DNA of 64,000 nt from Cyanoderma ruficeps (GCA_008694505.1 VZDJ01004378.1:13470919-13534918), one strand, 5' to 3'; numbered from the stretch's first letter, positions 25,828 through 37,812 are shown. A program made the numbers and translations. Notes: a model not told the origin generated them from the sequence alone.

Positions 25828-26378
25828 TGTGCTGGTTTTAGCTATGATAGAACTACTTTTATTCACTGTAGCTGGTGTGGGGCTGTCTTGGATTTGTGCT
25901 GGAAAATGGGGATAACACAGGCACCGTTGTATTGCTGAGCAGTGCTTATGCAGTCAAGGCCTTTCCTGCCTCTCACTCCACTCCACCACAGAGTGGGCTG
26001 GGAAACCACAAGAAACAGGGACAGACAGGACAGCTGACCCCAACTGACCCCAGGGATATCCCACAACCTGTGGTTTCATGTTCAGCATATGAAGCTGGGG
26101 AAGGAAGGAGGAAGGGGGCAATGTTCAGAGTGATGGCCTCTGTTTTTTCAACTAACTTTCATGCATGATGGACCCCTGCTCTCCCGATGAGCACTTGGCT
26201 GCTCATGGGAAGCAGTGGAAAAATTCCTTGTTTTGCTCTGCTGGTGTTCATGTCTTTTGCTTTACCTATTAAACTGTCTTTATCTCAACCCACGAGTTTT
26301 CTCACTTTTACTGTTCTAATTCTCTCCTGCTTCTGAGCAGCTGTCAGTGCTTGTTGCTGGTGGGGTTAAATCACGACA
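25828..26378 (+). mobile_element. ERVL-type solo LTR, 551 bp
   Basis: It starts TGTGCTGGTTTTAGC and ends AAATCACGACA, the ends of a bird-wide endogenous retrovirus LTR family that I recognise from memory. Family landmarks run in order: GGGGCTGTCTTGGATTTGTGCTG near 25879, GCTGACCCCAACTGACC near 26032, a decayed TATA region (CATATGAA, 26086-26093), GTGATGGC near 26131, the polyadenylation signal ATTAAA (26268-26273) followed by CTGTCTTTATCTCAACCC, and the terminal GGGGTTAAATCACGACA. The flanking pentamers GTCGT (25823-25827) and GTTTT (26379-26383) agree at three of five positions, so a 5-bp target duplication is possible but decayed. No internal region is attached. Confidence 0.9.
26268..26273 (+). 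terminator. Polyadenylation signal (ATTAAA) of the ERVL-type LTR
   Basis: ATTAAA sits at the position where this LTR family carries its poly(A) signal, just before CTGTCTTTATCTC. It would mark the end of R. Confidence 0.6.
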
Positions 26379-26383
26379 GTTTT

Positions 26384-29300
26384 AATCCTATTTTGTGTTC
26401 AGGGTTTCTTAGATATGTTCTTTTCATTCTTTTCTGAAAATCCATGAATATATCATACAGTAAATGATCAATTAGTCTTCTCTTCTTTTTACCTCCACTC
26501 TTGCCTGTTAATGACAAAATTATTTCTTTACTTTCCCTTTGAAAATAAGGCTGTTCTTAGTCGTTAGTAAATGTGTGCAACTTCTTTTTGCTTGTAGAGG
26601 TCTGACCATTATCTGAAGGCATGCATACAACATACACACATTGAAATCAGCTTCCAACAGTAATCTTACCATTTGCATGAGATTGCTAAGGCCTTTGAAG
26701 CTTTCCAATTTGCATGACTTAGTTGAAATAGGGCACAAATCAGTTCTTTGAGTTTGTGTTGCTGTTCCGGAGTGTTATGGGAACAGCAGCTTCTCTTCTG
26801 CATTCCATACCAAAAANAAAAAAAAAACCCAGCTCAGTAAATGAAAGAGAATATGACTGTATTTGCAAACCATTACAAATTCACAGGGTAGATTCACCCT
26901 CCCACCTTGCTCAGTATGACTCTGATATTCAGACAAAATCAAACATGAACAGCTACTACCACAGTAGATATTCAGCTTCGTAAATGCTCTATTTATGTGG
27001 CAAAAAATGGGCCAGGCTTTACAGGAGTTTTACAGTGAAAGAGAAATTGCCAGAACTGGCAGTGTAAATTGAAATACCAGGAGGTAATGCTGTGAGAATA
27101 AATATTAGAAAAACAACTAGGAAACTGGATGCAGGCAACTAATTTTGCATCCTTTCTCCTCTGCAAATATAAAAGCCTGGAGTCACCCATCTCTAATGTA
27201 CATAGGTTAAACCTTCCCAGTTACTTGATACAGGTGCCACTGGAAGTGCACTGTGAAAAACCAGGAGATTCAGACAGTAAATGTGAGAAGTGATGAAAAC
27301 CATTTTGAGATAGACACGTTTTTAGCAGGTCAAATGTCAGTGCTAGTAACTGGCTTTATCCCAGTAATCTAGTGAACTTTGAAGTTCCCAATCTCTCTAA
27401 AAGCTACCATCCCTAGGACCTTCTGAGATTCTTCTTTGAGGCACTACTACCACATCATTTCCTAGGTTGTGTGATCTGTTGCAGTGGGCTGAATGGAATT
27501 AACGGGGGAGAAGGGGGAATAACATGTTTTACACCGTGCTACCTGCCATACCAAAGATGCAGCAATAAGCCACAGTGATGAAGGCACATTTTAGTTTCAT
27601 ACCCAACAGATTGCAAAGATTCATGTAACTATCATTGTGTTCAGATGCACTCAACATCCCTATCCCAAAAATTAGGTACTCTGAATTTATGGACAGAAAG
27701 AATGTTGAGTAGGACTCCACCTACATAGGAAGAATCCTTTGTGAATCATTGGAACTTCTAATTGTAGTGGTTTAATGGCTGTTCTATCATTATTGTAAAT
27801 AAAATTAATTGTAAATAAAATAAAATGGAAAATAAAACAAAGACATACAACAATATCTGTAGCTCCCCCTCCTGAAATTGATAAGCCTTCTGCTGCCCTG
27901 GAATCCAGTGCAATTATTCATTAGCAGTCATTACAAAGAGATATCTTACTGTCTGAAAGTATTTCACTGACATCTGCTAATGCTGCTCCCTCCTAATACA
28001 TATCAGGTATGTTTCACATTGGGTGAGATCTCCATTGGTGAAATCTCCCATCTGAGATCATTCCAACTGAGATGCAAGCCCACATTAGAGAGTGAAATTC
28101 AGATATAAATACTGAATGTTTGAACCAACTTTAATTATAAAGAGAAAAAATATGGAAATAGAAGTTATGCTTCAACAGCTGTTGCTATTTCTGCTTGAAA
28201 GCTTGGGGGAAAAAATGAAAGGCAGAGGGAAAAAAATTAGACAGTTTTTAAATAAAACTAGATGACAATCTAGTTTTAAAATTCACTAGATGACAATGAA
28301 ATGTTGCACACTACGTTTCTTGTGTTTAAGAAGAAAAGGATCGCAGTTTTGTAAACTAATCCATTCACATGATCAAACATGCAGTAGAATCATATGATTG
28401 GAAAGATTAGATGATATAAATAGCAAATGAGGTAAACCATAGCAGAAATGAAAGAAAAAATCCAAAACATCTCCCTTTTGAAAATTCACCATTTATAAAT
28501 ACTGAACTAATAGCCTCCTACCCATAATAAGCAGGCAAAACAATGATAAAGGAAGAGCGGAAGATGACAAGAATCAGCAACATTAAAAAGTGTGCTGAAT
28601 GAAAGTGTTTTGACTAGAAGGAAGAAAAATGTCTTTCGATATGACACCATCCAGCCCCTCAGACAATCCACAGTTACCCAGTGTAAAAGCTTTTGAACAA
28701 AACTACAGCGTACACATTCCTCAACAGGGAGAAGTGCCTATACCAGAATGCCATGAGTGCTATTAGACACAGCATGAATGGGAGCACTTCAGCAGTGACA
28801 CTCAGGGACCCCATTCATGAGCCGGGAAAAGCTACAGCTGAAGGCAAATTACAATTTGAAGGCATGCCCACTTGCTCCCTTGGCTCCAGCTCCGTGCTCC
28901 GAGCTGTGAGGGAGGATTGAAATTAAATAAAAGGCCCACCAGCCAAAGGTACAAATGCTTCATTAGTTTTTAGGCAAACTCAAGACTCATACTAATCTCA
29001 AACACTTTCTGCAAGAGAAAGGATCTTGAACTGGCTAGGGAATTAAGAATTACAATGATGTGGGTTTTTTTGAAGCCTGCACTTATTACCCACAAAAAGG
29101 GTGCATAATCAAAGTCAGTAAAGTAAAGTGCAGGGCTGAAAGACTCAGTGCACTGCAGGAAGTAGTACAACGTTAGACAGAAATCTGCCATGAAGACAAA
29201 CACCTACCAGAGATATCTAGCACACAGAGGAACTGCATAAGCAGCCAGCTCTTCGAACGGATGGAATTTTCTTTTTCCCACCTACAGTGCCTTCTGTAAA

Positions 29301-30625
29301 TAACTCGTGATGTTAAAGCTGCCAGGGAGCTGCACACTGGGAAATTCTGCCGGAAGGAAGGATAACTTGAGATAATTCTGTACGCTTTTAGTATCATTGC
29401 TCTGTTTTAACAGCGGCATTTGATATATGTCTTTTCCCTTCAACCTTCAGAGTAGCCAAATGGGTGTCAGAGCCCAGCAAGGGATGGCAGACGCCTCAGG
29501 GCCGAGTGACATCGCTCCCAGTGGTTTCTCTGCTCTGTGTTAGGGTTGCTAATAGGGTCTTCAGACAGCCACAGACAAAGCAAGCGATGAACTAGGAAAC
29601 TCTGGAGCTGGAGTCTGTATAGGGGATCCAGCCAGGAGACATGGCCAGGAGAAGGTCTTAACACAGATGCAACTATATCATACCTTAAATCAGGATTGGC
29701 AGCCTGAGCTTAAATGTGAGTTCTGGGCAGGGTGTGGGTGAAGGACCCTAGCTGAGGGTAGGTAAGGCATCTCTAGTGCTCTCAGAGGCCTGACAGCACC
29801 TATAGAAGCTTAATAATAACTTGCCAGAGGAAACAAAGATTCCTTGCACATTTGAATTTATCGCAGCTTCAGACCAGCCAGTACAGGCACCAGATCTGTG
29901 GGGCAGCTTTACTGTGCTCAGTCCCCTCACACCTTCAGAGTGCTTCTAGACCATATGTTCTTTCATAGCTTCATGCAGTGAGTCATGGGTTCAGCCATGG
30001 GCTCACATAACTGAAATGTAAACTAAAGTTATGGAGTCACTAAATGAAAAGTCAGATTTTCCATTTAGCAATTTTCATCGTCAGGGAAGTAGGAGTGGAA
30101 TTGCACAGATGATAGAACTAGAAAAAATAAAAGACTTCACAGGCTGTCTGTGGTACACCCTGCTTCTCCAGCCTGCAAGAAATATGGAGGAGGAAGTCTA
30201 AGCATTGACCTAAAAGAGGCCAAATCCCACGCTCATCGAGGAAAAATGGGAACAAATAAATGGATGTTAGAGCAGATTGTGGTACAGATCTTGTAGTGAC
30301 TGAAAAATACCCCAAGTGAAATAAAGAAAACAAGGAGAAAAATGACTGGCAATTAGCGGGGCTTCAGGGAATGGAGCTGATGAGCAGAGAAGAGTACATT
30401 TGGTAATGAAACAGAAGAAATAATATAGGTGCTGTCAGATTAGGTTCATTAGAACTGGACGAAAAGTTAAGGATTAGACTAAGCAGTCAGAAACTGGGGA
30501 GCCTCCAGGGGAAAGCAATGTTGTTAAGTGTTAATATCTCCAATTCTGTTAATGTCTCTGACTAAGCACTGGCCCTGAAGGTATGGTGTGCCCCATTGCT
30601 CACTCTGAGTTCTCATTTTCCCCAG
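26384..30625. other. Mostly unique non-coding DNA, with GC-richer patches
   Basis: No supported gene. One undetermined base (N) lies at 26817 in an A-run. The patch 28660-28930 contains a 75-codon plus-strand frame (28693-28920) followed at 28926-28931 by AATAAA, and 29440-29940 is GC-richer than its surroundings. Neither shows a recognisable protein. Near 27795-27835 there is a short AATAAA-rich direct repeat. Confidence 0.5.
28254..28277. repeat. Perfect 10-bp inverted repeat with 4-base loop
   Basis: AAAACTAGAT (28254-28263), loop GACA, then ATCTAGTTTT (28268-28277). The phrase CTAGATGACAATG/C recurs 28 bases downstream (28286-28297), so the hairpin and a short direct repeat are combined, as expected from a local template-switch or slippage event. 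Confidence 0.8.
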
Positions 30626-30786
30626 TACGTACCCCAGACCAGACCTCGTCACACACCAAACACATCTTGGTTCCCCTAACAGAAAAGCCAGCCATCTCAG
30701 GAGGGCAGAAGCTGCAGGGGACACAACAGCTTTCCACGGCCTTCACAGATCCAGGAACCAGCCCTGAACGTGCAGCCTTTCTGCAG
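30626..30786 (+). other. Candidate exon (161 nt), gene unknown
   Basis: The left edge is a good splice acceptor: a pyrimidine-rich tract ending TTCTCATTTTCCCCAG at 30625. The right edge is a good donor: CTGCAG then GTAGGG from 30787. Between them exactly one plus-strand frame stays open for all 53 codons, starting after two bases and ending on a codon boundary; the other two plus frames have stops. The predicted peptide begins RTPDQTSSHT and ends SPERAAFLQ. Base composition is GC-richer than its flanks. I recognise no domain, and no partner exon is firmly identified. It could equally be a non-coding RNA exon or a chance arrangement. Confidence 0.3.
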
Positions 30787-30988
30787 GTAGGGAAACTTCT
30801 GGACTAATTTCTAAGGCAAACCTCTGTTATTTATCGAGCAACCTACAATCATTTTTCTAAGATCTGAGAAGGAAGAGGAAAGGTCTGCAGCTGTCCTTGT
30901 ATCCAGATTGGCTCTCCTTGCATACAGACGCCAAACCAGTTTTACAAGAATGTTCCAGAGGTGTTGCCTTGCAACACTAAGTTACACA

Positions 30989-33515
30989 TTACTTGCCCTT
31001 CAACAACCTTATACAAAGAGACAATATGCACACTACCACATATTTGCTCTGTGTCTTGTAGCTCGGCACCTCCTCTGATCTTTTTTCCTCTCTAGCTTTT
31101 TCTTTTTCAGAAGACAGGCATACGGGGTCCACCTCTTTTCTGTTGTCTCTTGATGAAGGCTCTGAAAATATTTTCCATTCTTTATACAGTTGCTTTTGCT
31201 TATCTACCACCTTCCCAGAATAAGGCAAAATTCCTCAAAGATTCTATTTTTTTGCCCCTATTCCTACGTTTTATTTGAATTTCAATAACATGCACATAAA
31301 CCCAGTTCTGTGGTGTTAACTGAATTTATGAATATATTGGGCCTAACTGTCTCTGCCTATCTTTATTCCACCTCCCTATATTTGTGTATACAGCACCCCC
31401 CACCCAATCTTTTATAGTATTTACATCAGCATACAATAGTGTTACTTTTAGCTAAAGAGTTTAAGGGTCTGATTTCTGATTTCACTTGAACACTGGAACT
31501 GGTGAAAGGATCAGATTCATACTACTCTGTAATTTAACCACTAACTTAGCTGACCTAGGTCTGTGTTTAACATTTGTGCTTCTTGCACTACCATATGTAG
31601 AAAATTACAACCAGAAATCAACGTAGAATAAATTCTGTTGTTCTTAAGCATAGTACAATTTCTCAGAAAGATCTGCTTCAGAGTTGTTATAAGGGCAAGA
31701 TACTAATAACCATCACTATCTTTGGCAGTTTGATTTTATGTTGTGGCTTCTGCACTGACAGACCATAACCTCTGAGAGAGGACTGTCATACCTTGTAAAG
31801 CATTTTTTCTGAAGTTTTTTTTGTCACCTAGCTCCAGTATCACGCCTTCATGTCTTCCTACCTCATTTCTATCCCAAACTTAAAACAAGCTTCCTGTTCC
31901 CACAAAGCCTTTTTCTCTTCCATCTCTGCTTGCAAATCATACAGCTGAAACTGAACGTTTCTAAAATTCAGAAGCATTTATTAACTTATTTTTTGCAGTC
32001 ATCTTTTGAAACTCATGAACCTTTTCTGTTAAAACTGATCTTCCTCAGGAAAGAGAAGCAACATATATCTTTCCTCACATGCAGTAAAGCTAGAGATCCT
32101 TTTTCTGCTTTTGCACACCACTGCTCAGTCAGTCCATGGTTTGGAAACATGCTCAAGTCTCCAGTGATCATTCTGCCTTTGTGCAAGCGTGCCCTGAGGC
32201 CCTGCTTACAGGCATCAGGTGACAGCTTTGTCTGGCACTTACTGTGCTTGAATGTCAGGACAGTTGTCTTCTGCTGGAAATGTGCAACATCAAACTCCTT
32301 ATTTTGATGGTATCTCTTACCTGTTCTGAACTTCTACTTGTTAAGAAAGGCCCTTAATAAAGCAATTGAATAGGCAAAAACTTTCCCCAAAACACATCTT
32401 TCCACAAATGTTTGGACATAATTTTTTTTCTATAGAAGGAATCTACCCTACTGACACATCCCACCAGACACTCCCTCCTAATTATATGCTTTCTTTAGTC
32501 TTTGTTGTTGTGTTTTAAATCTGCTACATTAACTGATTTCAGAATTTACCAGTCTAGTTATGTTCCCATATTATTTCATCTTACCTTATACTATCCTCTG
32601 TGATATACCTTAACCTGAACAGCTTCAACTATTTATATTGTTTGAGACTGTACTTCAGGTACAAAGCTAAGTCCAAAGGTAAGCCAACAAACCCACAGTT
32701 CTCCAAGCAAAACAATCTTCTTTTCAAAGAAAAAAAATCCCAATCGATACAGAGTATTGAACATATATTTTTTTGCCACAAAATCCCTCCTTCAGTATCT
32801 GGAGGTGATATTTTTTTACCATAGTTGGACAAATTCTTTGTGACCATCTCCTCACAGCGAAATCTAGCTACTGAACTTCCTAGAACACTAGATGCTACAG
32901 ATCTACCTAAATTATCAAGAGACTTCTTTTGCGCATGACAGGACTATTTTTATTACATGTATTCCAGGAAAATGACGTTATCTCCTCTGTTTCATAATCT
33001 GCTGATACATTACCTCTTCTATTAATGGTGTCTTGGAAAGATATTTTTGTCTCTCTTAGGATTTTTGTCCTTGGCTTTTTAAAAGAAACACAAAATCCAA
33101 ACCAAAACACACTGTCCCCCAAAATCACCCAAAACCACAACCAAAATGTACATGCCTGATCCGTTGGCCTCAGTATTTCATGTTCCCAAACAATTATGAA
33201 ATCTATCCTATTATCCTGATTTATCTTCACATCTAACTAAAATCACATGGAATAGGAACGATTCTCCAGGTTCCCAGTCTGAATTTTTGCATGTTGGTCA
33301 AGACCAGGGTTACTCTTCATGTTACTTACTGTGTCTACAGACAGAACAACAGGTTGCTTTTCAGTATATATGTATGCTAGATGTAATGTTGAATTTTGGA
33401 GATGTATCTTTCTTGAGTAGCCTCCGCCTGCAAAATTGTTGTTTTCTCCTGCTGCTGCTCCTTTCATGCAGAAGAGAAGCATCTCACTACCTTGTAGATA
33501 GGTGGTGAGTTCCAC
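30989..33515 (-). other. Minus-strand cluster of open frames, possible decayed coding sequence
   Basis: Five stop-free stretches follow each other on the minus strand: 33515-33243 (90 residues from a methionine), 33230-32907 (107), 32943-32632 (104 codons between stops), 32333-32016 (106 codons between stops) and 31228-30989 (79, strongly charged). The plus strand here is pyrimidine-rich, so the minus strand is purine-rich, as coding and retroviral sense strands often are. A further 99-base piece, 31960-31862, is bounded by AG and GT and reads as a helix-like peptide (LYDLQAEMEEKKALWEQE). No domain or catalytic motif of reverse transcriptase, integrase, protease or any cellular family is recognisable. 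A plus-strand frame (31930-32307) overlaps one of the stretches, so openness alone is weak evidence. Confidence 0.25.
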
Positions 33516-33517
33516 TA

Positions 33518-33609
33518 AACCCTTGGGGATGGTGCTGTGCAGGGCCAGGAGGTGGACTCAATGACCCTTTTTGGTCTCTTCCAAGTCAGCTTATTCTGTG
33601 ATTCTGTGA
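33518..33609 (+). mobile_element. CR1 LINE 3' tail fragment
   Basis: The end of a CR1 copy in plus orientation. The typical phrases are GGTGCTGTGCAGGGCCAGGAGG (33531-33552), TGGACTCAATGACCC, TTGGTCTCTTCCAAGTCAGC, and the terminal repeat TTCTGTGATTCTGTGA up to 33609. The 5' part is missing. Confidence 0.9.
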
Positions 33610-35039
33610 GAACTTAAGTACATCTCAGCTGGCACTCCAGTAGCCTATCATGCTCAGTAGGCAGAACTGGAATCATGGCACTCCCAGATGAGTATCCAAA
33701 TAAGCCACTACATTCTGACTTTCTCTTCTCTTTTCTCTTTTATGTCCACAGGAATAATGGGAATGCCTCAATTTTAAGAAAAGGGTTGAGAACATATTCA
33801 CCCAGAATCTTAGAATCTGTTATGAAGTTCATACATCCTGTGCTTCATCTCATATGAGCATGAATAATTATTTCCTTAGATAGACTTAGATACCAAGAGA
33901 ATCGAAACATTGGACACTTCCTATAATTTCCTACTCCTATTTCCTATTTTTCTTTAACTCCTGAAAACAGGATGTAAATATCTAGTTTAAGACTGGACCT
34001 TTCTCTGGGAAGGCTAAATGTTCTGTGTTTGAGAGAGAAAAAAAANAAGAAAAGAAAATTCAAAGTGTGTCTGAAGGAAAACTGATTTCATAGCTTCCAG
34101 TGTGTAACTCCCTGTGTGTAGTTCTGCTGCATGTCTTCTGCTAACTCTGCAGTTTTTGAGGCCCTGTTTAATGATAAAAATAGCAGGAAAAACATAATCT
34201 AACCCATATAAATGTAAAAATTCTTCTCACACATTAATTCTATGAAGAACTGGGGTTAAAATACTATCATTAAAACAAATAAAAAGCCAATAAGCCAGCA
34301 CCATGATGCCGATGGGACATACAGTCTAAGATCAGGAAATAGGAGATAGATAAGCTTATCTACAGTATCTGACCCCACCCTCAGTAAATTAGATTTTTTC
34401 TGCAGATTGTTTCTCCCTCCCTTTGCTTAATATGGAATTTAAATTATTGCTTTATCACTACATCAGTATATACTGGAGCCTTTGCACAGCATGCTGTTTT
34501 TATTGGGAAGGCAGAAAACTGGATAGCAATTTTATCATTAAACACAATCTCAAAATCCATATATAATCTAAATAAGGTTAAACAGATAAACAGAAAGGAC
34601 ATTCATCAAATTTTGGTGTGGCCAGTTTTACAATCTTCAAAACATTCTCTTCAGTAATCGTCAGTCTNATTTTGAAAAAAAAATATTTAAAACACCCGAA
34701 GATAAATAAAATTATTGTGGGCTGTCTTAGATGTTTAAGATGACTGTTACTTATTTGATTTAGTTAAAATTCAAGTAAAGTTACTTTGAAGAGCATTGCA
34801 GAGAAAAGAAGCACAGTAAGCTGCCCTGAGTGGACAGAGATATTGAATCTAAAAGGTCTACATGTTAATAGTTACTTTTTGGATAAAACCTATTTATCTA
34901 ATTCTGTTCATTTTCATGACAAAGTCTTGGTTTTTGTTCCATTACCACTTCTTTTTCTGACGTCTTCGCTCGCATCTCCACTTCTGGCCTTCCACAGATC
35001 CCTGGAGATTAATTTACATTGTAGTCATGAACAGTCCTC
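33610..35039. other. Unique non-coding DNA between two CR1 tails
   Basis: No recognisable gene. Two undetermined bases (N) lie at 34046 and 34668. The A/G-rich run near 34030-34060 is simple sequence. Confidence 0.55.
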
Positions 35040-35397
35040 TCAAGGAGGATTAGGTACTGCTAACCTATCAGACACTGCTGGTCTTCTCTCTGGTGACCAG
35101 GATAGGACCCAAGGGAATGGCTCCAAGCTGCATTGGGTAGAGGCGTGGGGATGGGAGGGACGGTTACATTGGACATTAGAAAAAGGCTCTTAGCCAACAC
35201 CACAGAGGGTGGGTGGGAACCCTAACAGGCCCCCCCAGGGAAGAGGTTACAGCACTAAGGCTGTCAGATCTCAAGAAACATATGGACAACGCTCTCAGGC
35301 ACATGGTGTGCTTCTTAGGGTGGTCCTGTGCAGGGCCTGAAGCTCAAATTTAGTGATACTAGTGGGTATTCCATGGATATTCCATGACTCTATGAAT
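35040..35397 (+). mobile_element. CR1 LINE 3' end, longest copy in the window
   Basis: About 360 bases of CR1 in plus orientation, reaching into the end of the second open reading frame. Landmarks: GACCAGGATAGGACCCAAGGGAATGGC near 35095, GGTTACATTGGACATTAGAAAAAGG near 35162, AAGAAACATATGGACAACGC near 35274, a GGCACATGGTGTG box near 35299, and a decayed octamer tail (TTCCATGACTCTATGAATG) ending at 35397. The central CAGGCTGCCCAGGGA-type region is disturbed by CCCCCC. Divergence from the CR1 pattern is higher than in the copy at 33518, suggesting an older insertion. An open frame crossing its left border (34786-35193) is not a gene. Confidence 0.88.
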
Positions 35398-35627
35398 GAC
35401 TTATCCATAGCACCCCCCACCAGGCTAGAATAGCTGAAGACAGCTAGAAAATGCGCCTAAATTAGTATATATGTACAAACTGTTATGTAGGTAAGGAATT
35501 AGAATCTGGAACATGTGGGGTTTTTTTCTTTCAGGGCACACAAAGCCGTATGCAAGCAAAGTCAGTAGAACCTATGTTTCTCTCCTCTTCTTACACCCTA
35601 AAGGGGAAATAGCTGCTGTTATATATG

Positions 35628-35703
35628 AGAAAAGAGTGGGTAAGAGTGGGGGATCCCACTCTTATAGTGGATATATTAAATTTATACAGTGGATATATTA
35701 AAT
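35628..35703. repeat. Compact block of palindrome plus tandem repeats
   Basis: TAAGAGTGGG (35641-35650), loop GGAT, then CCCACTCTTA (35655-35664) is a perfect 10-bp inverted repeat whose left arm is preceded by a partial direct copy (AAGAGTGGG, 35632-35640). Next come two identical 16-bp copies of AGTGGATATATTAAAT at 35666-35681 and 35688-35703, a period of 22. Confidence 0.85.
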
Positions 35704-37292
35704 CTAAAAACTTATATATTGCTTTGAAAAGGGGTGTGGCCAGTTCATATTCATTATAGCTAATCTTCTGAAAATGACTGATTACTGATAAGACAATATT
35801 TCCAAAAGACTTTTGATTTTTATACATGTGTTGCCTGAACAGGCTGAGTTCCTCAGTATGAAGAGGCTGACTGAACTACAGCCTACAGTGCATGCAAGCT
35901 CAGATTCATAACGGTGTAGCACATCTTGATTAAGAGTCTGCTCTAATGTCAATAGGTGCTAAAACATATATCCTTGACTTTGTCAAGTCCTTCATTTCCT
36001 GAAAGGGCTTTTCAGAAGGAAGCCTTCTTTGTTCAAAACAGATAAATGAGATTCACCACATAGGCTGGGCTTTCTATCCCCCTCTTTAATGCACCGCTGG
36101 TTTCATTTTATATTGGTTATTTGATTCTGATCACACATGATGCACAACCAGACCAAATGGATCACCTAATCTTTGATAACCTCTAGAAATAACTCCCACA
36201 CTACACAAGGAAAAGCTAATTCAAAGGAGCAACTTGCACATTCTCTCAGCATTCACCCTTTCCCTGGACGTGCCTGCAATGAGGCTCAGTTTGCTGAGAC
36301 TAACTCTCTTTATAGTACCCTTGATTATTTACAAATCCTTATACAACCATGATCCATTTTGTTTTAGCAGTTGTTATCACCCTATTGTCCATGATGATAC
36401 ACTCAATTCTGAAGACTGCCAGTCTGTGGGTAATCATGAAAAGTAATCTAAGTTCAGTAGTGCCTGGATTTATGTTTCTGCTTTTTCTTCCATTATTTAA
36501 GATCTTCAGGATTCTTTCTTTGACTTTCTTTTCAATATTATTCTCTTTGAATAATAAATAATACTTGTCATATTTAAAGGATTTTTAAATTCCAAGGAAT
36601 AAATGTTTAATTATGCAGAATTTTCTTTTGTTTTTGGGGTTTGTCTTTGTTTTTGTTTTTGTTTATATAATACTATTTCAGGGTTTAAGAATACTCCCTA
36701 GTTTTAATAATATGTTCTTATTTCTTAGGTGCTATTGCAATACAGATAGAGTATAAAAAAGATCTTAATGGGAAAAAAGTGACTATTTTTAGGCAGCTGT
36801 TTACATAATTTAGAACCTATGACAGAAATGTTTCATAAAATGTATGATGTCAAACACACTTCCTTCTGCTCGTACTTGCTAGTGGTTAGGAAAATTACTT
36901 ATTAATGACTTTATAGTAAGTCATATCTGTTGTATACTTTAATGAAGCTTAAGCACTGGCTAAACTTTCTAAATGGAACAATAACTAAAGATAACATAAT
37001 CAATATGAATTCAAAGATTATTTCTTCTGATAGGAAATCTTGAATGCATCCATGTAATCTAAAAATAAACAGAACAGACTTTTTTATTGTCAACACTGAA
37101 AAATGCCATTAAGAGGTTATCTCAGATTTAAAGAAAGTAAAGAACAAATAAAACTTCAAGCTCAACATGCCACACAAAGTATAAGCACAAAGTATCCATC
37201 CACATCAGCAATGGATACTGTGAACTCAGGAGTTTTTAGAGGGTGGATATTTTCCTGAGTGTGCTGTTGCTTCACTCAGAATTTAAATGAGA
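35704..37292. other. Unique non-coding DNA
   Basis: No recognisable gene. A T/G-rich simple stretch (runs of TTTTTG) lies at about 36620-36665. Confidence 0.55.
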
Positions 37293-37298
37293 GATAAT

Positions 37299-37812
37299 TG
37301 CGGGTGTTCGGTGCTGCTTTCCGGCTAGCTCCAGCATCAAGCTGGCATTTGAGGGTACAGCTCGGTACCTTTCTGATCCTGTGGGTCTTGGCCTCAGGCA
37401 GAAGCGTGGCAATGGTGAGGAAAAAGAGATGACTCACGTGGGTTTCAGCTGGGGTTTATTTCCACCCAGAGGGGGGCCCACAAAAGTGAGTCTTTCCCTC
37501 TGGGTGTCACCTTAAGTACAGGGCTGTGGAAAGGGGCAGGGGACAATCTAGAACCAATTCCAGGGCGGGGGGCCTGACCCAGAACAAAAGGATAATCAAT
37601 AGAACAATTCCATACATAGGAAGGGGAGTGGGAAGGCAGGGACTCTGCCAATCACTCGGTCCCCCCACTGGAACTTTCTAGTCATCTGGGCAGGGTTGCA
37701 GAGTGATGGACAGGACCCATCATTAAGGAAAAACTAAAAAGGGATTTAACATGGGGGCAAGGGACAAACCATTGTACAGAAATTTGGTAAATCCAAAATG
37801 CACACCACAACA
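37299..37812 (-). mobile_element. Solo LTR of a class II-type endogenous retrovirus, 6-bp target duplication
   Basis: The boundaries are exact. The element runs from TGCGGGTG to CACAACA and is flanked by the perfect 6-bp direct repeat GATAAT at 37293-37298 and 37813-37818. On the minus strand it starts TGTTGTGGTGTGC. A TATA-like TACTTAAG lies at 37512-37519 (an alpharetrovirus-like variant), and the poly(A) signal AATAAA at 37455-37460, about 55 bases downstream in the sense direction. Length is 514 bp. A 6-bp duplication is typical of alpha/beta-type (class II, ERVK-like) integrases. The undamaged duplication suggests a fairly recent insertion. No internal retroviral sequence is attached. 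The 68-codon frame inside (37445-37651 minus) is LTR sequence. Confidence 0.92.
37455..37460 (-). terminator. Polyadenylation signal (AATAAA) of the class II-type LTR
   Basis: AATAAA on the minus strand within GGAAATAAACCCC, placed between the TATA-like element and the U5 end, as expected for an R region. Confidence 0.65.

Noticed and set aside
31930..32307. 125-codon plus-strand open frame as a gene
   Set aside because: No recognisable domain, no promoter or splice context, and an equally open frame on the opposite strand.
34786..35193. 135-codon plus-strand frame
   Set aside because: It runs from unique DNA into a CR1 fragment without matching the CR1 reading frame in a recognisable way.
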